Below, piece after piece: positions 34,143 through 43,160 of a stretch of DNA of 64,000 nt (the first letter of the stretch is position 1; each line of letters opens with the position of its first letter). The DNA comes from an uncultured Devosia sp. GTDB lineage: Bacteria > Pseudomonadota > Alphaproteobacteria > Rhizobiales > Devosiaceae. The stretch covers positions 310,001 through 374,000 of the forward strand of contig NZ_CAMLHM010000001.1 in NCBI RefSeq assembly GCF_946479885.1. The letters run 5' to 3'. The notes under the pieces are model-generated. The model did no database searches. It was given only the letters and a program-made list of their open reading frames with translations, and was not told the DNA's origin. A program made the translations under genes and the position numbers.

Positions 34143-36635
34143 TTGGCGACGTTGACCACCCTGCCCCCCGTCATATCAGACTGGTTCACCCGCAAGGGCT
34201 GGGCGCCGCGGCAGCATCAGCTGGATGTGCTGGCGAGCTGGCAGGCGGGCGCCTCGGCCCTGCTGATCGCCCCCACTGGTGCGGGCAAGACGCTGGCGGG
34301 GTTCCTGCCGACCCTGGTCGACCTGGCGGATGGCAAGTTCGAGGGCCTGCACACCCTCTACATTTCCCCGCTCAAGGCGCTGGCGGTCGACGTGCAGCGC
34401 AATCTCAATGCGCCGATCCTGGAGATGGGCCTCAAGGTCACCGCCGAGACGCGCACCGGCGATACGCCCGCCTCCAAACGCGCCCGACAGCGGGCCAAGC
34501 CGCCCAACATCCTGCTGACCACGCCCGAACAGCTGTGCCTGTTGATCAGCCATCCGCATGCCGAGCTGTTTTTTGGCTCGCTGCGCCGTATCGTGCTCGA
34601 CGAATTGCACGCGCTGGTGACGTCCAAGCGCGGCGAACTGCTGTCGCTGGCCCTCGCCCGCATCGCCCGGCTCGCTCCGGACCTGCGCTTCACCGCGCTC
34701 AGCGCCACCGTGGCGCGGCCGGACCTGCTGCGCGACTGGATTGCCCAGCCGCTGCCGGAGCGAGAAACGCATCTGCTGACGACTTCGGGCGGCGCGGCGC
34801 CGGTGCTCGAAATCCTCGAAACTGAGCAACGCCTGCCCTGGGCCGGCCACTCGGCCAACTATGCCCATCGTGACCTCTACGAGACCATCAAGCGCCACCG
34901 GACGACGCTGCTCTTCGTCAATACGCGCAGCCAGGCCGAAATGCTGTTCCAGGGCCTGTGGGCGGTCAATGACGACATGCTGCCTATTGCCCTGCACCAT
35001 GGCTCGCTGTCGGTGGAGCAGCGGCGCAAGGTCGAGAGCGCCATGGTGGCCGGCGAGCTCAAGGCGGTGGTCTGCACCTCGACGCTGGACCTGGGCATCG
35101 ACTGGGGCGATGTCGACCTGGTCGTGCAGGTGGGTGCGCCCAAGGGATCGTCGCGCATGCTGCAGCGCATCGGCCGTGCCAATCACCGGCTGGATGAACC
35201 CTCCAAGGCGGTGCTGGTCCCCTCCAACCGCTTCGAGGTGCTCGAATGCGAGGCGGCCCTGGAGGCCGTCGCGGAAGGCCATCAGGACAGTGAAGACCCT
35301 GTTTCGGGCGGCTATGACGTGCTGGCCCAGCATGTTCTGGGCATGGCCTGCGCGGCGCCGTTCGACGCGGACGACCTTTACGACGAGATCCGCCGCGCCT
35401 GGCCCTATCGCGACCTCGAACGCGGTCAGTTCGACCGGGTGGTTGAATTCGTCGCCACCGGAGGCTACGCGCTCAAGGCCTATGAGCGCTATGCCCGCCT
35501 CAAGAAGACCGATGACGGCAAGTGGCGCATCGCCAATCCGCAGGTGGCCCAGCAATATCGGCTCAATATCGGCACCATCATCGAGGAGCCGATGGTCAGG
35601 GTGCGGCTGATCCGCCAACGCGGCCTCAAGAAGGGGCAGTCCAACAGCCCGGTCGGCTATGGCGGGCGCGTGCTGGGCGAAATGGAGGAATATTTCTTCG
35701 GTACGCTGCTGCCCGGCGACACCTTCATGTTCGGCGGCGAAATCGTCGCCTTCGAGGGGATGAAGGACAACGAGGCATTCGTCAGCCGCGCCCAGTCGGC
35801 CAATCCCAAGATTCCCAGCTATATGGGCGGCAAGTTTCCGCTCTCGACCTACCTGGCCGCGCGCGTCCGCAGGATGCTCGATACGCCCGAGAGCTGGCAT
35901 GTGCTGCCCGACCAGGTCAGCGACTGGCTACGGCTGCAGCGCGACATCTCGGTGCTGCCCCGGCGCGATAGTCTGCTGGTCGAGACCTTCCCGCGCGGGG
36001 CGCAGAATTTCCTTGTCTGCTACCCGTTCGAAGGGCGGCTGGCGCACCAGACGCTGGGCATGCTGCTGACGCGGCGGCTCGAACGTGCCCGGGCCCGGCC
36101 GCTGGGCTTCGTTGCCAGCGAATACGCCTTGGGCATCTGGGGACTGGGCGATCTCAGCGCCCTGATCCGCACCGACCGCCTGTCGCTCGATGACCTGTTC
36201 TCCGAGGATATGCTGGGCGATGACCTGGAGGACTGGCTCGATGAGTCGGCGCTGATGAAGCGGACATTCCGCAACTGCGCCATTATTGCCGGGCTGATCG
36301 AGCGCCGGCATCCGGGCAAGGAGAAATCCGGTCGGCAGATCACGATGAGCTCAGACCTGATCTACGACGTGCTCTACCAGCACGAGCCGGACCACATCCT
36401 GATCCAGGCGACCCGTCGCGACGCCGCGCGCGGACTGCTCGACATCGAGCGGCTGGGCGATATGCTGCGGCGCATCCGCGGCCATATCGTGCACAAGCCG
36501 CTACTGCAGATTTCCCCTCTCGCCGTGCCGGTCATGCTCGATATCGGCAGGGAGCCGATTTTCGGGGAGGGCCGCGAATCAGCTATGGCAGATGCTGCGG
36601 ATGAATTGATGAAAGAGGCCCTCGGCCTGTCTTGA
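34143..36635 (+). CDS. Ligase-associated DEXH-box DNA helicase (Lhr-like)
   Basis: This 830-residue superfamily 2 helicase is of the Lhr-type that accompanies bacterial ATP-dependent DNA ligase in DNA damage response. Motif I is APTGAGKT (about 42-49), motif II is DELH (about 152-155), then SATV, and motif VI is QRIGRANHR. The ligase-associated form is shorter than full Lhr (about 1500) and ends in the winged-helix and DUF4910-like region. The start is TTG 34143; TTG 34152, with GGGGA upstream, is an alternative. A palindromic repeat abuts the start. The next gene overlaps by 4 bp. Confidence 0.92.
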   Translation: MATLTTLPPVISDWFTRKGWAPRQHQLDVLASWQAGASALLIAPTGAGKTLAGFLPTLVDLADGKFEGLHTLYISPLKALAVDVQRNLNAPILEMGLKVTAETRTGDTPASKRARQRAKPPNILLTTPEQLCLLISHPHAELFFGSLRRIVLDELHALVTSKRGELLSLALARIARLAPDLRFTALSATVARPDLLRDWIAQPLPERETHLLTTSGGAAPVLEILETEQRLPWAGHSANYAHRDLYETIKRHRTTLLFVNTRSQAEMLFQGLWAVNDDMLPIALHHGSLSVEQRRKVESAMVAGELKAVVCTSTLDLGIDWGDVDLVVQVGAPKGSSRMLQRIGRANHRLDEPSKAVLVPSNRFEVLECEAALEAVAEGHQDSEDPVSGGYDVLAQHVLGMACAAPFDADDLYDEIRRAWPYRDLERGQFDRVVEFVATGGYALKAYERYARLKKTDDGKWRIANPQVAQQYRLNIGTIIEEPMVRVRLIRQRGLKKGQSNSPVGYGGRVLGEMEEYFFGTLLPGDTFMFGGEIVAFEGMKDNEAFVSRAQSANPKIPSYMGGKFPLSTYLAARVRRMLDTPESWHVLPDQVSDWLRLQRDISVLPRRDSLLVETFPRGAQNFLVCYPFEGRLAHQTLGMLLTRRLERARARPLGFVASEYALGIWGLGDLSALIRTDRLSLDDLFSEDMLGDDLEDWLDESALMKRTFRNCAIIAGLIERRHPGKEKSGRQITMSSDLIYDVLYQHEPDHILIQATRRDAARGLLDIERLGDMLRRIRGHIVHKPLLQISPLAVPVMLDIGREPIFGEGRESAMADAADELMKEALGLS

Positions 36636-37339
36636 ACCAGCAACTCTCTCGAGCCGAGATCACGGAGACGCCGATCTTGCGCTTTGCCGGCCACAATTTC
36701 GAACCTCTGCCCTCGGGCGGTCTCTACTGGCACAGCCAGCAGACGCTGCTGGTCGCGGACCTGCATTTCGAGAAAATGGCCAGCTTCGCCCGCCGCGGGC
36801 AGATGCTGCCGCCCTATGATACCGGCATGACGCTGGCGCGGCTCGAGGCCGACCTGCGCCGCACCGGCGCACAGCGACTGATCTCGCTGGGCGACAGTTT
36901 CCATCGGGCCGATGCCAGCCGTCTGCTCAGCAATGCCGACCGCATGCGGCTCGATACGCTGACCGACATGGTCGACTGCATCTGGCTCTCGGGCAATCAC
37001 GATCCGGCGCCCCATGCCATCGGCGGCACATGCCTGCCGGAGTTGGCGCTGGCCGGCCTGACCCTCAGCCACGAACCGCAGCGTGGCGCCAGCGGCCTCG
37101 TTGCCGGCCACCTGCACCCGGCGGCGCATATCTATATCGACGGGCGCACGACGCGCCGGCCCTGCTTCGTGCATGACAATCGCCTGATGATCCTGCCGGC
37201 CTATGGCGCCTCGACCGGGTCGCTCAACATCCTGTCGCCGGCCTTTGTCGGCCTATTCCACTGGCCGGCGCTCGAGGTGACCATGCTGGGCAAGGACCGG
37301 ACCTATCCAGTTAGCCCCAAGCGGCTGGTGCGGGGGTAA
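36632..37339 (+). CDS. pdeM: Ligase-associated DNA damage response endonuclease PdeM
   Basis: This 235-residue metallophosphoesterase has the calcineurin-like motifs VADLHFEK (about 43-50), SLGDSFH (about 87-93), SGNHDP (about 126-131) and GHLHPAAHI (about 160-168). It is the nuclease normally coded with the ligase-associated helicase. The start TTG overlaps the helicase stop (TTGA). The ligase and exonuclease that often complete this set are not in the window. Confidence 0.9.
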   Translation: MNQQLSRAEITETPILRFAGHNFEPLPSGGLYWHSQQTLLVADLHFEKMASFARRGQMLPPYDTGMTLARLEADLRRTGAQRLISLGDSFHRADASRLLSNADRMRLDTLTDMVDCIWLSGNHDPAPHAIGGTCLPELALAGLTLSHEPQRGASGLVAGHLHPAAHIYIDGRTTRRPCFVHDNRLMILPAYGASTGSLNILSPAFVGLFHWPALEVTMLGKDRTYPVSPKRLVRG

Positions 37340-37352
37340 TTCCTCCTCTCTT

Positions 37353-37574
37353 CCCTTCTCCCCTTGAGGGAGAAGGTGCCCGAAGGGCGGATGAGGGGTC
37401 TCTTTCTAAGCGTCTGGCATGGGATGGCGCGCCATTCGAGCGCAGCTCTCATGGCCTTCTCGCCTCAAATCGCTCCACTGGAGCGATTTGCCCTTCGGGA
37501 CGGCTCGAAGACCCCTCACCCTGACATTTCTGCTGAACGCAGAAATGTCGTCCCTCTCCCTCAAGGGGAGAGGG
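37353..37574. repeat. Palindromic intergenic repeat, CTTGAGGG family, copy 3
   Basis: The left unit again reads CCTTCTCCC-CTTGA-GGGAGAAGG, then the GCCCGAAGGGCGGATGAGGG stretch. The right unit CCCTCTCCCTCAAGGGGAG ends at 37574. In between are further dyads: TCGCTCCA/TGGAGCGA at about 37469-37490 and CATTTCTGC/GCAGAAATG at about 37523-37547. It fills the gap between convergent pdeM and the TIGR02186 gene. Confidence 0.7.
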
Positions 37575-37593
37575 CAGAAGTGCGCGACATTTC

Positions 37594-38355
37594 CTACCGC
37601 CGGAACAGCACGCCGCCCAGCCAGCCGGTGAACAGCGCCAGGACCACGCAGATCACGCCATAGAGCAGCGGCTGCTGCACGGCGGAGAGGGCGAGGAACC
37701 GCTCGAAGCCGATCTTGCGCACCGAGAAGCCCTCGGACTTGCGGGCGATGATCTCGCCATTCTTGAACACATAGGTCAGGGCCAGGTAGGGACCGGGCGG
37801 GGCATTGCTGGGGAGCGTCAAGCGCGCCGAATAGAAGTTCTCGGCCGGAAAGTTGACGCCGTTTTCCTGGACACCGAACAGGCCCTGCTCGGTCATCAGC
37901 CGCACCAGCTCGCGGCCGAAGACGGCGCCCTTCCACCAGTCGTCGCTGCTGGCCGCCAGGGTGTGGGATTCGGGCAGGATGAAATTGGTGGTGAGCGTGG
38001 TCACATCTGTGATGTCGGTCAGCCGGGCACTCGACAGGACATGGAAATAGCTCGGAAAGTTCTTGAACTCGACCTGGTCGGTATTGAGCCAGATGCCCAG
38101 CACATTGGTCTTTTGCCGGGCGACACGCGTCTGCGTCGGGCCCAGCACGACCACCACGACATGAAAGGGGCCGGTGACGAATTTCTGGTCGGAGCCGGCA
38201 TCGGGGATGATGGTGCCGAAGAAGTTCATCCGCTCGCCATCGAAGCTCGAGGTGATCTCCACGCTGTCGTTGGACACCTGCGACACCAGCCGCTCGGCCT
38301 GGGCCGGCGCAACGAGCGCCAGCAACACGGCCAGCATGAGCAGCAGCCGGCTCAC
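37594..38355 (-). CDS. TIGR02186 family membrane protein
   Basis: This 253-residue protein has an N-terminal signal (LLLMLAVLLALVAPAQA), an extracytoplasmic beta-rich domain (VSNDSVEITSSFDGERMNFF, then VVVVLGPTQTRVARQK) and one C-terminal membrane helix (LLYGVICVVLALFTGWLGG). This is the alphaproteobacterial TIGR02186 family, regularly found with a TauE/SafE exporter. Start is GTG 38355, overlapping the exporter stop (GTGA). It is probably an accessory subunit of the exporter. Confidence 0.86.
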   Translation of the reverse strand: MSRLLLMLAVLLALVAPAQAERLVSQVSNDSVEITSSFDGERMNFFGTIIPDAGSDQKFVTGPFHVVVVVLGPTQTRVARQKTNVLGIWLNTDQVEFKNFPSYFHVLSSARLTDITDVTTLTTNFILPESHTLAASSDDWWKGAVFGRELVRLMTEQGLFGVQENGVNFPAENFYSARLTLPSNAPPGPYLALTYVFKNGEIIARKSEGFSVRKIGFERFLALSAVQQPLLYGVICVVLALFTGWLGGVLFRR

Positions 38356-39278
38356 TGCTTGATCCCCAGGACGGCCATGCTGAAAACGTCGGCAGGCGCC
38401 AATATCAACGAGAGGCCAAAGCGGATAGCCACGGCCAGCACCAGCAGCGCCAGCAGGCCACGCAGTTGCTCGCCGCGCAGGTATTTGCCGGCCGACGCAC
38501 CGAACTGGGCACCGGCGGTGCCGCCCACCATCAGGCAGAAGGCCAGCAGGATATCGACGCTCTGGCTTTGCACGGCGTGCAGGATCGTCGTCGCGGCCAT
38601 CATGGCCACCACCTGCGCCAGCGAGGTGCCGATGACCACATTGCCGGGCACCCGCAGCAGGTAAACCAGAGCGGGCACCATGATGAAGCCGCCACCAATG
38701 CCCAGCAGCGAGCCGACGAAACCGATGAAGAGGCCAATGATCAGCACCGGCAGTACGCTGATATAGAGGCGCGATTTCTTGAACCGCACGCGCATCGGCA
38801 GGCCGTGGATCCAGTTGTGCTGGTTGGGCAGGCGCTCGCGCACCACGATGCCCTTGCGCTGCTTGAGAATGGCGCGAGTGGATTCGACCAGCATCAGAGT
38901 GCCGACCGAGCCGAGCAGGACCAAAAAGCCGAACGAAATGAAGAAATCGAGCTGACCGGCATCGCGCAGCAGGGCAAAGGTCGCGACGCCACCAAAGGCG
39001 CCAAGCACGCCTGACAGCACCAGATAGAGCGCCAGATGCAGGTCGACCGCGCCGCGTCGATAATGCGCCAGGGCCCCTGATGTCGAAGCAGCCACCACCT
39101 GGCCGGTCACCGAGGCCACGGCGACAGGGGCCGGAACGCCCGAAAAGATCAGCAGCGGGGTGAGCAGAAAGCCGCCGCCAACGCCGAACAGACCCGACAG
39201 AAAGCCGACGGCCCCTCCGATCCCCACGAGAAAGAAGAGGTTCACGGATAGCTCGGCGATCGGCAGGTAGATCTGCAA
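38352..39278 (-). CDS. TauE/SafE-family sulfite/organosulfonate exporter
   Basis: This polytopic inner-membrane protein of about 308 residues has the TauE/SafE repeats FLSGLFGVGGGFLLTPLLIF near the N-terminus and GFVGSLLGIGGGFIMVPALV in the second half. The proposed start is TTG 39278 (reading QIYLPIAELSVNLFFLVG, as in relatives), with AGGATC just upstream; the frame is open to 39338. Substrates in the family are sulfite or sulfoacetate; here unknown. Confidence 0.86.
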   Translation of the reverse strand: MQIYLPIAELSVNLFFLVGIGGAVGFLSGLFGVGGGFLLTPLLIFSGVPAPVAVASVTGQVVAASTSGALAHYRRGAVDLHLALYLVLSGVLGAFGGVATFALLRDAGQLDFFISFGFLVLLGSVGTLMLVESTRAILKQRKGIVVRERLPNQHNWIHGLPMRVRFKKSRLYISVLPVLIIGLFIGFVGSLLGIGGGFIMVPALVYLLRVPGNVVIGTSLAQVVAMMAATTILHAVQSQSVDILLAFCLMVGGTAGAQFGASAGKYLRGEQLRGLLALLVLAVAIRFGLSLILAPADVFSMAVLGIKQ

Positions 39279-39341
39279 GATCCTGATCCGTTTGGAATTG
39301 ACTATGCCGCACGACCTTACAGGACCGTACGTCAACAATAG

Positions 39342-39377
39342 GTCAAAGGTTCCCGTCTTGCGGCGGAAACCTTTGAC
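39342..39377. promoter_or_regulatory. Long inverted repeat between TauE/SafE gene and PodJ-like gene
   Basis: GTCAAAGGTT (39342-39351) and AACCTTTGAC (39368-39377) form a perfect 10-bp dyad with a 16-nt loop. It lies 64 bp upstream of the exporter start on the minus strand and 69 bp after the PodJ-like stop. It may be an operator of the exporter or a terminator without U-run; position slightly favours an operator. Confidence 0.4.
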
Positions 39378-39445
39378 AGCACGGACTTATGACCCGGTCA
39401 GGGCGGTGTCAAACGACAGTTCCATGTCGGACGGCCTGACGGCCG

Positions 39446-42400
39446 TCAGACGGGCTGGCTGCCCAGCACGGCGAGCAGGCGCGGATTGACGGCGCCGCTT
39501 TCGTTCATGCCCGTGCCGCGTTCGAAGGCCTTGATGGCTTCGGCAGTCTTGGGTCCGGCCAGGCCGTCGGGCACGCCGATATCGAAGCCGAGCTTGCCCA
39601 GCACCAACTGCACCTTGGACACCACGTCCTTGGTGGTGATGACCTCGCCCGGATCAAAGCTGGGCGACCAGGTGCCCAGCGGGGCAAAGTTGGCGGCCAG
39701 GTCGATCGGCTCGGCCTTCCAGAGCTTGACCTCGTCACTGACCCGACCCACAGCTTCAGCCGTCAGCGACTTGGCAATGTCGTCGCGGGCCTTGGCGGCA
39801 TCGGCATCACCATTGAGGGCGGCGAGCGCGAACCACTTATAGGACTGCTCGAAATCCTGTTCGACGCCGAGCCCGCGGGCATAGAGCATCCCGAGGTTGA
39901 ACTGGCTATCGGTCATGCCGCGGGCGGCAGCCTGGGCAAACCACTCGGCCGCCGAATCAAACTGCTGCTCGCCAAGCTGACCACCGGCATAGAGGGCGGC
40001 CAGATTGTGCATGGCCATGCGGTTGCCGGCCTCGGCGCCGCGCTGGTACCAGAGCTTGGCGACCTCGAAATCCTTGTCGACGCCCTGCCCGGCCTCATAG
40101 AGGTTGCCGATCCTATATTGAGCGGGAACGAAGCCCTGCGCCGCGGACCGCTCGTACCACTTGGCGGCCTCGACATAGTCCTGGGTGATGGCGCGACCTT
40201 CGGTATAGATGGCGCCGATTTCGAACTGCGCGCGCGCGTCGCCACCGGCGGCAGCCTGGCGCAGCTCCAGCGGGCCGACGCCATCCGGCGGCAGCTCGAA
40301 GGTGACGGCGGCATCGGCATTGGGGCCGGGAATGCTGCCGGTGACATCGGGCACGATTTCGGTCGGCACATCGGTGGGCACGGCAGTGGTGCCACCGGTG
40401 CCCGGCAATGCGGCGAGCGTGGGGGGCATCGGCGTGGCGGCGGCAGCCCGGGTGAAGCTCATGGGCTGGTTGGGATTGATCGAGGCCGTCGTCGTGCCAT
40501 CGATCATGTCGATGACGCGGGGCTCGGGGCGAACCAGGGAAACGTCGTCGGTCGCCGACGGGGTTGCCGACGGCTGCTCCGTCGTCTGCGTGGCCGGCGC
40601 CTCGGGGGCACGTGTCGCGGCCATGCGCTGCATGACCAGGTTCAGGGCCAGCATCGAGACCGCAACCAGCACTGCCGTCAGCAGCAGCGGGCGGCGATGA
40701 CGAGCCAGGAAGCTCCTGGTTTCGACCGGTGCGTCGCCTTCGGCGCCGAAGGTGGGCGCCACGGCTGGTGCATCGGCCGCACTGGCTTTCTTGACCTTGG
40801 CGGGCTTGGCCGGCTTTTCGGGTTTGATCTCGGCCTGCGGCGGCGAGTCGGCGATTGCTGCCGCCGGAGCCGAACCCGGCATGACACGGGCCAGGGCGCG
40901 GCCAATCAGCGAATTGCCGGACGATGCAGCGGCGGAAGCGGGAGCCTCCTGGCGCGCCCGTTGGGCACGCCGGGCGGCGGCGACGAAGGTGCTGGTGTTG
41001 CTCTGGCTGACCGGCGTTTCCACCTGCGGCACCGACATTGCCGGCGGCACGAAAGGATCGAGGCTCGATTGAGGACGGGGCGGGCGCTCGGCACTGCTCG
41101 GATCAAAGACCGGGCGGCCGGCGACCGGGGGCGGCTCGCTGGCCGGAACCTGTGGGCGCGCGGCGGCCTTGGCGTCCAGTGCCGCACGCACGGGACCGGC
41201 ATCCTTGAAGCCGGGATCGACCAGGGGCGCCTCGTCGGCGGGATTGGCCGGCATGGAATCGCTCTTGGCGGCGGACTTTGGCCCTGCCAGCGCGGTCAGA
41301 ATAGCGTCGAACCTGGCGCGATCTTCCGGCTCTTCCGCAACGGCGGGGGGCGTGGGGGCCGGCGCGGCGTTGCGGTCCTGGCGACCGCTGAGCACGGCTT
41401 CGAGCCGGGTCAGGCGTTCGGCGGTGTCCTTGCCGGCGGTGTTGAAGAGTGCGGCCATGCGCTTTTCCAGCGCAACAATGCCGTCCTCGCTCATGCCGTT
41501 CGCGGGGGCAGCTGACCTGGCCACCGCTTCGGACGTGCGCTCGGCTACAAGGGCCGCCAGTGTCTCGTAGTCCGGGGTCTTGCCGGCAGATTTGATCAGC
41601 CCGGCCAGCCGCTCTTCGATGCTCTTGAGACTGTCGGGGCCGAACATGGCGACCGGCGCCGGGGCCTTGCGGGTCACCGCGTCGCTGGTGCGCTCGGCGA
41701 CCAGGGTCGCCATGGCTTCGAGATCGGCCGGGTCGGATGGGGTCGAATAGAGTTTGGCCAGGCTATTGAGCTGGTTGCCGGTATCGTCCATCCGGGCCAT
41801 CAGCAGCTTGAGCTGGTTCTCGACCTGGCTGGAGTCGGCGGTCGGCACCATGCGGTCAGACAGCGCTTCGATCTGGCTCTCGATACGCAGGAAGCGCGGC
41901 TCCATGCCTGAGATCACCGCGTCGCGCAGCGAGGCGATGTCCTGCTTGAGGCCGGCAACATCGCCATTGGCGGCGTCGAAACCACCGATGCGGGCGGCAA
42001 GCGCGTCGACCTTGGCCATAAGCGCGCCGGGCGCGGCTTCGCGATCTTTCATCGCCTGGGTGAAGGCGGACATTTCCGAGGTCAGGCGCTCGAAGTCGCC
42101 CGATGACAGAGCGACGTTCTTTTCGATCGCGTCGATACGATCGTAGACGTTGCGGACGCCCTTTTCGATGGCGTGCATGGCCGGCGCCAGGGCGGCCGCG
42201 CCCTTGTCGGGTTCGGCCTTGCGTTCTTCGCGCGCGATCTCGCGCTCCATCTGCTGGGCCTGCAATTCGGCCAGCTTGCCCACCGTCGCCGATACGTCAT
42301 CGAGCCGGTTGTTGATAGCCGAAAGGTCGACGCGCGGGCCGCTTTCGATGAGACTGGCCAGGGCGCCAATCTGGGCTTCGAGGCGCTTGACCTGACCGGT

Positions 42401-42958
42401 CTCGCCAACCGCGCCCGCCAGCAATTCGACCACATGGGTCAGCTGTTCGACCTGCGCGGCGACTTCGCGCACGCTGCCATTGCCCGAGCGTTGCGACTTG
42501 AGCTCGCCTTCAAGGCGCTCGAGGCGGCCCGAGAGCCCGCCAACCAGCGAACTCAGCTCGCGGAATTCAGGCATGTCCCGGGGCCGGCGGCCAAGGGCAG
42601 CGGCCGGGGCGGACATCTGCCGCCCGCGAATCTCGGCAATGGCGCTGGTCAGCTCGTCCTGGTCGGCGTGGAATTGACCCAGGTCGTCGCGTTCGCTGAA
42701 GCGGTCGACTGCACGCTTGACCGTGCGCAGGGCTTCGCGGCGGCGCACCGCCGGCTCGGGGCCGACCACCTGATCGCGCAGATTGCGCACCCGTCGGGCG
42801 AGACCCGACAGTGCCGGTTCTTCAGGCTCCTGTTGGGCATAGCGCCCTTCCACCTGATCGAGCAGGGCAACCAGTTCGCCGCGCAGGGCCTGCCATTCGC
42901 CGGCCTGCGGTTCCGCGGCCGGGTCGGACATTTCCGTGGGTTGATAGGCGCGGGCCAT
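39446..42958 (-). CDS. PodJ-like polarity protein with coiled coil, Sel1 repeats and peptidoglycan-binding domain
   Basis: This 1170-residue protein has the layout of the polar organelle protein PodJ. A long cytoplasmic coiled-coil half (about 20-550) comes first, then a Pro/Ala-rich linker with a basic patch (KPEKPAKPAKVKKASAA), one membrane helix (RRPLLLTAVLVAVSMLALNL, about 756-775), and four to five Sel1 repeats (about 900-1060, such as ARAQFEIGAIYTEGRAITQD). It ends with a PG_binding_1 domain (about 1105-1165, LGKLGFDIGVPDGLAGPKTA). It would sit at a cell pole with its C-terminus in the periplasm. A NarL-type regulator is divergent 202 bp away. The assignment is by architecture. Confidence 0.82.
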   Translation of the reverse strand: MARAYQPTEMSDPAAEPQAGEWQALRGELVALLDQVEGRYAQQEPEEPALSGLARRVRNLRDQVVGPEPAVRRREALRTVKRAVDRFSERDDLGQFHADQDELTSAIAEIRGRQMSAPAAALGRRPRDMPEFRELSSLVGGLSGRLERLEGELKSQRSGNGSVREVAAQVEQLTHVVELLAGAVGETGQVKRLEAQIGALASLIESGPRVDLSAINNRLDDVSATVGKLAELQAQQMEREIAREERKAEPDKGAAALAPAMHAIEKGVRNVYDRIDAIEKNVALSSGDFERLTSEMSAFTQAMKDREAAPGALMAKVDALAARIGGFDAANGDVAGLKQDIASLRDAVISGMEPRFLRIESQIEALSDRMVPTADSSQVENQLKLLMARMDDTGNQLNSLAKLYSTPSDPADLEAMATLVAERTSDAVTRKAPAPVAMFGPDSLKSIEERLAGLIKSAGKTPDYETLAALVAERTSEAVARSAAPANGMSEDGIVALEKRMAALFNTAGKDTAERLTRLEAVLSGRQDRNAAPAPTPPAVAEEPEDRARFDAILTALAGPKSAAKSDSMPANPADEAPLVDPGFKDAGPVRAALDAKAAARPQVPASEPPPVAGRPVFDPSSAERPPRPQSSLDPFVPPAMSVPQVETPVSQSNTSTFVAAARRAQRARQEAPASAAASSGNSLIGRALARVMPGSAPAAAIADSPPQAEIKPEKPAKPAKVKKASAADAPAVAPTFGAEGDAPVETRSFLARHRRPLLLTAVLVAVSMLALNLVMQRMAATRAPEAPATQTTEQPSATPSATDDVSLVRPEPRVIDMIDGTTTASINPNQPMSFTRAAAATPMPPTLAALPGTGGTTAVPTDVPTEIVPDVTGSIPGPNADAAVTFELPPDGVGPLELRQAAAGGDARAQFEIGAIYTEGRAITQDYVEAAKWYERSAAQGFVPAQYRIGNLYEAGQGVDKDFEVAKLWYQRGAEAGNRMAMHNLAALYAGGQLGEQQFDSAAEWFAQAAARGMTDSQFNLGMLYARGLGVEQDFEQSYKWFALAALNGDADAAKARDDIAKSLTAEAVGRVSDEVKLWKAEPIDLAANFAPLGTWSPSFDPGEVITTKDVVSKVQLVLGKLGFDIGVPDGLAGPKTAEAIKAFERGTGMNESGAVNPRLLAVLGSQPV

Positions 42959-43160
42959 GATTTGTCCCTGTCATGAAAAGACGGACTCCGCGCAATTCAG
43001 CACGAAGGCATAGCCGTCACTCTTGGGAAAACATGGTAAAGAACCCGTTAAGTATTGCCGCAATTTGCGAGAGCCATGGGCTGAAACACCCTATTTCGTA
43101 GCATTGTGAAGTCGCCCGATCCGCGCTAGCGCTTGTTGCTTCTCCGAGGAGTCGTCTCGC

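Noticed and set aside
40007..41515. 502-codon plus-strand frame opposite the PodJ-like gene
   Set aside because: Low-complexity Gly/Arg composition typical of an antisense shadow; the minus strand has Sel1 and peptidoglycan-binding domains.
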